64,000 bases of DNA, taken from Litoditis marina (lineage: Eukaryota; Nematoda; Chromadorea; Rhabditida; Rhabditidae). Of the stretch, positions 56,743 to 64,000 are shown in pieces. The stretch's first letter is position 1; each line of letters begins with the position of its first letter. The stretch lies in assembly GCA_964036275.1 (NCBI GenBank), contig OZ038440.1, positions 6,361,690 to 6,425,689 on the forward strand, read 5' to 3'. A program made the position numbers and the translations under genes. The notes beneath the pieces were generated by a model, which worked only from the letters and a program-made list of their open reading frames with translations, was not told where the DNA came from and made no database searches.

Positions 56743-57314
56743 ATTGTCCTTTTTTTGCTAGTTGTACTCCTACAACTTCATATGCTGCCTATTCACAGAG
56801 TGAATCTTGTGAACTCATTATATTATTATGGAAATCTCAGTTTTGTGTGTGCACGAAGCCGAATGCAGACCATAAAATTGCTGATGTTGTAATATAACGC
56901 AGGTTACTGGCTCTGTGACTATCAACAACTGAACAACAACGCTAAACGTTCCGATTGACATGTACACCGCTTTTAGCGGCGATAAGCGATGGGGATTGGC
57001 GCCATTGACAAATCTACAATTAGAGACACCAACTCACTTACAATATAGCCATTATTTCCAATACCACATCAAAAACCTTCGTAGAAACTTTTTTTCATTC
57101 CTGCGTCAATTGACACACGCGTCTGGCGCCAGAACGAAACGAAATTTTCTAGGTTTTTGAGCTACCAGTACACACTACATGTGTCAATTACGGATTGGAG
57201 CACTATTCAAACTATTCAATTGTCAGTTTCGTGTGTTTTTGTTTTGGCGCCATTTGGCGTCTGTTCCGAGCCAGACGATAAAATTCGATTTTGAATTTGT
57301 GGATTTTTATTCAA

Positions 57315-57674
57315 TCAAGGGTTGTACTCGATGGGGAGGTTCTTTCTGCGGACCATTCCGTCTCCCTGGAACCATTCCCTGCGGAACTGCTTGGCAGCTC
57401 CATCGGGGGTGTTGGTCCACTCGATGGTGATACGGTCGTTGTTGGTGTCCTCCTGTCTGTAGGCGAAGGCGTCGCAAGACACAGCCATGAGGATGGCTTC
57501 CTTGGGGTCGAGAACTCCGCTTCCGGGGTCAACACCAAGACGCTTCATGTTGGTCGTCTTGATGGCCCATCCGATGCGGCGAGCAGACGAGTTGGTGATC
57601 TTGATGTGGTAGGTGTGCTTGTCATCGTAGGGGGCGTTGAAGACGATCTTCGTGCCAGGCTGGGTGTTGATGTC
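57315..57674 (-). pseudogene. msp: Captured major sperm protein (MSP) fragment
   Basis: An open frame of 119 codons plus TGA matches nematode major sperm protein from residue 9 (GDI.TQPGTKI region) to the normal C terminus ([11 protein letters not shown]). MSP is a cytoskeletal and secreted signalling protein of nematode sperm, normally 127 residues. Only the first eight residues with the start codon are missing. There is no stop or frameshift. Differences from the common form, such as GSG where PPCG is usual, look like normal paralogue variation. The segment is G/C-richer than its surroundings, as highly expressed genes are. The related element at 20309-23391 lacks it: GTGAAAT is followed there directly by AGATCCACAAATTC. 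An AATAAA directly follows the stop, so the end of an MSP transcript unit was included. Confidence 0.92.
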
Positions 57675-58026
57675 TTTATTTCACATTGGAATATTCAAAA
57701 TCTGTTAACTTGAAACAGTTTGATTGACGATAACTGATATTTTTCCAACTTTGGCGCCAATTGGCGCCAGCGCACAATACCAACAGAACTTTTTTTGATT
57801 TTCAGATTGAGCATCTTACTTGCCATGTGATAGTTATTTAGTGTACCGAATTTCAGACGATTCCATTGACGCTGTCGTGAGTTTGGGTTTTGGCGCCATC
57901 TGGCGCCTGGTTCGAGCGCCAGAAGAAAAATTTCAGTTTTGGAAAAAGACTTTCACACTTTCCACCAAATTATTCAATTTCTATTAGTGTTCAACATTTT
58001 AGTTGATGATAAATAGTGTTTTGCCG

Positions 58027-58588
58027 TTTTTGGCGCCTATTGGCGCCAGCGCCGGGCGCCAATGAGGAGCTATACATCTCATATTTGGCGCGACATGCTA
58101 AATTTAGCATTATAACTCATGTTTCAAATTTCAGCTAAATCGGTTCGGTAGTTTTTCCAATAGTGGTTTTTGGCGCCTATTGGCGCCCGCGCTCGGCGCC
58201 AATGAGGAGCTATACATCTCATATTTGGCGCGACATGCTAAATTTTGCATTAGAACTCATGTTTCAAATTTCAGCTAAATCGGTTCGATAGTTTTTCCAA
58301 TAGTCGTTTTTGGCGCTTATTGGCGCCCGCGCCCGGCGCCAATGAGGAGCTATACATCTCATATTTGGCGCGACATGCTAAATTTTGCATTAGACCTCAT
58401 GTTTCAAATTTCAGCTAAATCGGTTCGATAGTTTTTGCAATAGTCGTTTTTGGCGCCTATTGGCGCCCGCGCCCGGCGCCAATGAGGAGCTATACATCTC
58501 ATATTTGGCGCGACATGCTAAATTTTGCATTAGACCTCATGTTTCAAATTTCAGCTAAATCGGTTCGATAGTTTTTGCAATAGTCGTT
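58027..58588. repeat. Four tandem units of about 140 bp inside the Helitron-like element
   Basis: Each unit has GGCGCCTATTGGCGCC, CCAATGAGGAGCTATACATC, TTTGGCGCGACATGCTAAAT and TCAGCTAAATCGGTTCG. Similar but more diverged units occur in 20590-21000 and 21840-22110. Confidence 0.85.
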
Positions 58589-58971
58589 TTTGGCGCCAGA
58601 GATTACATATACGTTTCATACTTGGCGCGACGAGCTAACTTTTGCCATAGAATAGATGTTTCAAATTTCAGCCAAATTGGTTCAGTAGTTTTTGCACTAC
58701 GATGCGGACAGAATTCCGTGAGGGACGAGTGACGAGGGACGAATTACGGCGGAACTTTTCAACAACGACACGAAACCATAACTCAGGCGAAAATAATCCG
58801 ATTTGGCTGAAATTTTCACACAATGTTCAATTCGTGATTCTCTAACGTTCTCTCCTTTTAGTTTTCAAAAAAAGAATATGTTTGAAGATTTTTGTTAATT
58901 AAAAGGAAAAAACGAGTCCGCAATGGCCAAACCAAAGACAACTCACGCAGAGCGCTTCGCGCTCCGCGCGA

Positions 58972-59386
58972 TAAACTTGTACTCCATGTAGCTAAGAGTC
59001 AGGTCGGCTATGTGTGGTGAGCAGCTAGCACCTTGTGGAATACCACATCTTTGTCTATAAACCTTGTTACCGTATACAGCAACACTATTTTCTAGAAGTG
59101 ACTCAAGTAAATAACAAACTTCTTGAAAAGTGAAAAATGAACCAGTACCATTATTAGATACGCTGTAACTACAATGGTTACCTTGTACACGTATATAGTT
59201 TTGATTTTTGAAACAAACACTAAGGAGCTGAAACATATTCAGCTTTATCACGCTATGTGGTAAATTAGTAAATAAACTAGCGAAATCAGCAGAATAAATA
59301 CGTGTATTATTACTGGTACGCAAGGGAGTTACGTCATCCACCACTCGTGAACTGTTGTTTACAGCCCAGTAGTGACGAACTCCGGT
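58972..59386 (-). pseudogene. Penelope-like reverse transcriptase, N-terminal half
   Basis: Reads HYWAVNNSSRVVDD, then YSADFASLFTNLPHSVI (first catalytic Asp block, comparable to FSSLYTNIPH) and GIPQGASCSPHIADLTLSYM (the GxPQGxxxSP finger) and ends in the middle of EYKFI at the insertion. A TGA lies directly upstream at 59387-59389 in this frame and I see no further RT or GIY-YIG part above it. Thus the element was either already 5'-truncated or an intron follows. Confidence 0.75.
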
Positions 59387-59389
59387 TCA

Positions 59390-61140
59390 TATTCACTCTG
59401 CCACGCATCGCAGCTTTCTCATCTAGAGCGAAACATTAATACTGTTCATCGTCAGGACGTGAAATCCACCATTATAGAAACGTTCCTTCGTTTTCGGTGT
59501 GATGTGACTATCTAGCTTTTGTGAAGCGTGGATCAATGTGTTACAAAGGAAAAATAGTATAGTGAAGCAAAACGAATGTCCAAAATAGCATACGTCATCA
59601 AGTCAAATTTCTGAATTCCCAGTCCGTTATTCGAAAACATCTCGACCTTTTTATCGAAATATGGGTCTCATGTATTCAAGATACGTTTTTCTCGTCGCAA
59701 AAGAGTGCATTGAAAGAGAGACGCAGGATGGAATCAATGTGTAAGGAATAAGGATGTGTTAGCTTACTGCAGTTTACTGCTTTGTGAATAATTAGTCGGC
59801 AGTGTCCAGAAAACTTCCGGTGACTGCACATTTTTTTATAACGTTCCTAAAGTGCACAACGCACGCATGTCGTCAAAGTACACATGAAATACCCTTCGGC
59901 AATTTCTGAAATATCATGCGGGCTTCGTGAACGATTGTGCAACATTTGTATTGTTCTATTTTTACAAATACCTCTGCTACAGTATCACAGCAATTCGTAT
60001 CTACGTACATTGTGTAGTTTCGTCACTAGCGTGTGGTTTTTCTACAATCTTGGTGTATATTTTTCAGAGTTATTCTGCGAAGAGGGCACAGGGAGGCTGG
60101 AATAAACCCAGTAAATAAACACGGCGTTATCGTATCACAATTGGAATGTATTTGTATAATATTAATATGGGATATTACGAAATGGTGACTTAGAGAACAC
60201 AATTTATTTGAATGTAAATAATTGTTTTTTAGTCTTACTGTACAGGTCGGTGAGTAGTGAGTGAAACTCTTTCGGCTGATCGTCAGTTTATTTTCATCAT
60301 GTTCATAAGTATTTATAAGCTTTACTGTTCTGTACTCATTTTTCTATTGTGTTCTTTCATGTCATACTAATCCTGTTTACTGTGAATTGGTTGTCGTTTT
60401 ACATTATTGTGTTTATGAATATGTTTGGCCTACTCAGTTGGTAATCCTTTGCTGCTACCGTACGTACTAAAACGTGCTTATTTCTGCATTATATGCAGAA
60501 GAGTATCCTTGTCGTAAAACGCAGGAATTCGAAATATGTTAGAAAGTCATGTATTTTTTATTCTGATCGACCACATGAGTTTCGCATGCAAAGCACGTGA
60601 ACATTGGGAGGCGCATCCCCCCTCACTCTGCATGTCTGACTCTGACATTTGGGGCTGGCACTGGAATCACATCCTAAACCTAAGATAGTACCTTAACTAG
60701 AGGATATTTCCAAAAAGTAATGCCAGATTTCAACTTTTCACAATATTTCACCCCTAATTCAAGTTCGTCTACGGTCTCCTTTAATTAGTTTTTCAATGAA
60801 ATCGACTTTTTCACTCAGTTTTCGGATCCTGAGACGTAGTTGGGAAGTTTTTGTATCTCTATCAGCATTCTATTAGTTGTTTGTACTCGTTTTGAATTGT
60901 AACTCGTTCTCGGTGTACATTACGTATATTGATTTTATGAGAAAACGGAGCAAGACGAAGATGAAAAAAAATTATGTACGTAATCAGGTTTTCAAGCACT
61001 AATCTTTACTTTCTTGACACTCGTTTTTTATACTGATATCTCATATATATGACCGTCTCGAGACAATGTCTGATCAGTGGAACGTTTCACCGTGACCCAA
61101 CTTTACATTGAATGAGAAAGTTATCAAATCTGAGTCTGAT
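59390..61140. other. Intergenic, repeat fragments only
   Basis: It contains a truncated piece of the 367-bp palindrome (59855-60000, loop plus part of one arm) and a half-copy of the 29477-29766 TIR element (about 61000-61040). I see no exon that I can support. Confidence 0.55.
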
Positions 61141-61149
61141 CTGCAAGAT

Positions 61150-61840
61150 CAACCCCACCCCACCTTGACCAATTTGTATGGGTTTCTTATTTTCCATCAT
61201 GTTTGATATAACATCTCCTCATTTGATAATTACCCACAACAACACCAATTATGGTGTTACAATTAGTATGTTTACCTACCGTATACGAAAAATGAGCAAC
61301 TTATGTTGCAGTTTGCTGTCGAAACGCAGCATGTTTTTCGAACGTGGACATTTCAGAACACCCACTGTGTAGTTTTTCCCTGAAAGCACAGTTTCAAATT
61401 TACTGTCTTGCATTGAATAAACCCAACTCTAGTCATAGTTCTAAATATTTAATCATAGTATTGTGAAATGTAAACCTGATCTTAACGACGTATCAACCCT
61501 ATCCGACTCGTTGTTTGCACATAAACCACACGCAATGCACATAAACCTTGTCCAATTGTTTTTTTATTTTTCATCATGTTTGATATAACATCTACTGATT
61601 CAAGAGTTTGATCATTACCTCTCACCACACTAATTATGGTGTTACAATAAGTGTGTAGAACTACCGTATAGGGAAAAAGCGGGATTCATTTTGTAGTTTG
61701 CTCATAGAACACAGCTTAATTGTCGAACGTTGAGATTAGATGGAGATTCTACTGTGTAGTTTTTGCGTTGGAAGCACAGTTTCCAATTGTGTGTCTTGCA
61801 TTGCATGAACTTAATTCTAGACTCCATAATTAATTCTGTC
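61150..61840. repeat. Diverged direct duplication of about 290 bp
   Basis: 61170-61460 and 61550-61835 share, in order, CATCATGTTTGATATAACAT, AATTATGGTGTTACAAT, CTACCGTATA, TGTGTAGTTTTT, AAGCACAGTTTC and GTCTTGCATTG. I do not recognise the unit. An open frame in the first (61178-61372) is not kept in the second. Confidence 0.75.
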
Positions 61841-62537
61841 GGGATACTATCACACAGCTGTGAATGTTTATTCCCTTCACCTGAGCCCTAAGTGTGGGAA
61901 GTACAGCGATAATTCCCTATTGTGCTGACCAATTTGCAGCAATTCATACTCTACTAACTAGATAAACGCTATGTTTCGAGAAACTTCAATGAGGCGTACT
62001 TTACGATTCTACCACAAACAACCCTCCAGCTCAATATTCACGTGTCCGTTTCGTATTCAATTCGGGCCATAGGCTTTTTCAAACCGTCGTAGCGTACGAT
62101 GTTGGTTGGGATAGGGTTTGGCAACGTATCCGTGTGTCCTCCCAATCTGGCAACTGCTGGCAAACAATTAAAAAGCTCTTCACTGGTTTCATGATAAAAA
62201 TGGAGAACACAATATTTACTTCCATAGTAACGATTCATTCGAGCATAGAAAGCAAACAAATGTGCAAGACAGATATCATAAGATGAACTGAGTTTCTATG
62301 CCGAATACGGGGGGGGGGGGGCTAGGGATAATGTCGACAAAGACATCACCATCTTACAAGGGAGCATTAATATACAAACTAATAACAATCAGGAATTCAG
62401 AGATTGAATGAAATTATACAATATGAGGAAAACTGAGAGGAAAAAGGAAAAATACAAAGTTACATGAGGAATCTAGGAGCATCTCCGAAAATATTCACTT
62501 CAATTGTTAAAAGTAGTTGACAGAAAAGCGGAAACGT

Positions 62538-62545
62538 TATATAAG
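62538..62545 (+). promoter_or_regulatory. TATA-like box of the plus-strand receptor gene
   Basis: TATATAAG about 135 bp before the probable spliced-leader acceptor at 62676 (TTTTTTAG). Weak evidence on its own. Confidence 0.3.
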
Positions 62546-62682
62546 TAGTTTCAACCCCCGTGTAACAACAACTGTCCTTCAACTCGTACACACTCGCAAC
62601 AATTCGAGTCTCACAGCTTTCAACTCAGTCTCAATTTCATAATTGACTTACTCTCTGAACTATCTGAGTTTTTTAGGCCAAA

Positions 62683-63535
62683 ATGGAGCAACCTCCGCCA
62701 TCAGACATTGCGTATATCCTAATGGGGTCTTCCATAATCACAGTCAGCATTTTATTCCTACTATTCTACATACCCGTACTAAAGGTTAGTTTTCTAGGTT
62801 TAATATCTATTTCGAATCAAATAACAATTAAATAAGCTATGATTCAAGTTGGAAAAAAACTTCACTGTGTTTGTAGGTTGCTCTCGATGCGTTTCAGTCA
62901 AAGTTGTTTAGATTTTCATTGCGGACCCCGAGCTTCGACAGTTGTTGGTGTACAAAATCATGATTCACATGGGGATAGTGGATGTAATTCAACTGGTCAT
63001 TCACGTGACATCTGGGATACTCGTGCTCACCCCCAACATCGACTATACACCCTTTTGGGTCAAGAAGGTATTTCTCACATTTTCGCGAAAGGCTGAGAGA
63101 GGATTCAGTAATTTTTGACCTGAAAAGTATATTTTTCGTTCTGAGAATCTTTCTCACATTCAAAACGCGCAACCGATGTACGGTTCGGGAATATGCCTTT
63201 TTTTCGAATAAAAGTCACCGGAGTGAAACTACTTTTGAGTACTCCGAATAGAATTGACTTTATTCTTGATTAATAATCAGCCAACCCGACACACTGTTGC
63301 TGATAAGAGAGAGAGATACAAAACATTTACATCATAATCATTCTGTTTGATTATGAACGTGTGAAAATAAAAAGGCGGAATTTTTCGATTTTTTCTGTTT
63401 TAGCTGAAGGGTGCCATTTTGATGGGATGCTGGTGGTCCATGATTTGGTTTCTGTTCGTGCTCAACATCAACCGTTTTAGTGTCATTGTTCTATCCAAAT
63501 ACGCCTGGCTTCTTCAATCGAAAACTGTTTCGCTG
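62683..63535 (+). CDS. Srt-like 7TM chemoreceptor, divergent plus-strand member (3' end outside window)
   Basis: Exons: 62683-62784 (MEQPPPSDIAYILMGSS, TM1), 62912-63067 (VYKIMIHMGIVDVIQLVIH, TM2; exactly 156 bp as in all array copies) and 63404-63535 (SMIWFLFVLNINRFSVIVL, TM3). Splice phases are those of the array. TTTTTTAG at 62669-62676, seven bases before the ATG, suits a spliced-leader acceptor. The protein is clearly related but diverged along its length, and the gene points the other way. TM4 to the tail must lie beyond 64000. Nothing in 63536-64000 looks like exon 4; a hairpin repeat occupies 63710-63806 in that intron. Confidence 0.82.
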
Positions 63536-63709
63536 GTGAGGAAAAAACATTAAAGAGTTCTCTCAGGAGGAAACGGTTCCTCCCTGTACATCTCCATCAG
63601 AACCGCTGTGGCTAGTGTTTGATCTCGCCATATTTTGGTAGCTCTTTGAACTGAGGATACGTAAAACATGTTCCACACATCAAAGTGTACTAGAACATCT
63701 AAGTGATTA

Positions 63710-63806
63710 CGTTACCTCCTGCGTTTCTCGGTTTACACGCTATCTCGTGTACCCCGGTGGGATGTAAGAGGAACCAAATAGCGCAGTTTCAAAAAGCGCA
63801 GGTTAA
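63710..63806. repeat. Hairpin-MITE relative in the last visible intron
   Basis: TTACCTCCTGCGTTTCTCGG at the left and AAAAAGCGCAGGTTAAAA at the right, with inner GCTATCTCG and CAAATAGCG inverted. It shares the GGGATGTAAGAG phrase with 1030-1045 and 10178-10188. Confidence 0.55.
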
Positions 63807-64000
63807 AATGAAAGGGGCGAATGTTTATGAACTCCGATGGGGTGCACGATGAAGCGCACATTTTCTATCAATCGTTAACGCATTCACATTGCATGATTCT
63901 ACTTGTATTCACATTAATCCAGAAGACCTAAATGATCACAACACACAGAGAATCTAAAAACGTTTATGTAATAGTGATTCGGACGCATTAACGGTCGATA

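Larger units (their letters stand above)
56376..58971 (-). mobile_element. Helitron-like element carrying an MSP fragment, inserted in the RT gene
   Basis: In minus orientation it starts TCGCGCGGAGCGCGAAGCGC and ends CCCCCACTTTTTACTA, 2596 bp. The host reads AAGTTTA before it and TTAAATC after it, so the RT frame (KFI/KSVLD) continues across the empty site if nothing was duplicated. Insertion between A and T without duplication and a TC start are Helitron marks. The CTA end lacks a clean CTRR and a short 3' hairpin; instead a 367-bp palindrome ends the element. The interior has four tandem units of about 140 bp (58027-58588) with GGCGCCTATTGGCGCC. There is no Rep/helicase, so it is non-autonomous. 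Related to 20309-23391. Confidence 0.72.

Noticed and set aside
57291..57713. Plus-strand open frame of 140 codons
   Set aside because: It is the antisense of the MSP fragment, whose minus frame matches a known protein over its full length.
58027..58588. CRISPR-like array
   Set aside because: The tandem units of about 140 bp are similar over their whole length, without short constant repeats and unique spacers, and the genome is a eukaryote's.
62038..62259. Minus-strand frame of 73 codons
   Set aside because: No ATG at its start and no recognisable domain; could be an exon, but I have no second line of evidence.

Overview
This is a nematode window, almost certainly Caenorhabditis. The genes have short introns with TTTCAG-type acceptors and likely spliced-leader acceptors just before the start codon. 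It holds a tandem array of nematode-specific seven-transmembrane chemoreceptor genes, a major sperm protein (MSP) fragment and many hairpin-type repeats. The species cannot be fixed from the sequence alone.

Layout. From 1 to about 41 kb there is a minus-strand tandem array of Srt-like chemoreceptors. I could assemble them exon by exon because all share one plan: 7 exons, identical phases, and a last exon split off directly after the TM7 motif. Copy 1 (294-2530) runs off the left edge. Copies 2 (3607-6830), 3 (9188-12339), 4 (13850-17203), 5 (19083-25448) and 7 (32112-40834) look intact. Copy 6 (27870-29475) is a broken partial duplicate of copy 4. Copy 8 (54812-55220) is a two-exon relic. A divergent member on the plus strand (62683 onward) runs off the right edge. 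A conserved block of about 90-185 bp recurs upstream of every array copy except the relics. Intron 3 of copy 7 is 6.4 kb and holds an unrelated small gene on the opposite strand (34822-39049).

Mobile DNA fills the rest. There is an 8.2-kb Ty3/gypsy-type LTR retrotransposon (46179-54334) with two identical 371-bp LTRs, a 4-bp target duplication, one reading-frame break inside the reverse transcriptase, and a long unexplained C-terminal region. A degraded gypsy relic lies at 42.2-43.5 kb and a LINE 3' fragment at 25.5-26.5 kb. Many TIR/hairpin elements are present, including two hAT-type elements built from CTCGAAAA repeats with perfect 8-bp target duplications.

The most interesting block is 55.6-59.4 kb. 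A Penelope-like reverse transcriptase gene (minus strand) is followed by a sequence that folds as a minimal hammerhead ribozyme. The RT is cut in two by a 2.6-kb Helitron-like element inserted between A and T without target duplication. That element carries an MSP coding fragment with an open frame. A related composite copy without MSP sits inside intron 4 of receptor copy 5 (20309-23391). Both copies end in the same 367-bp palindrome.
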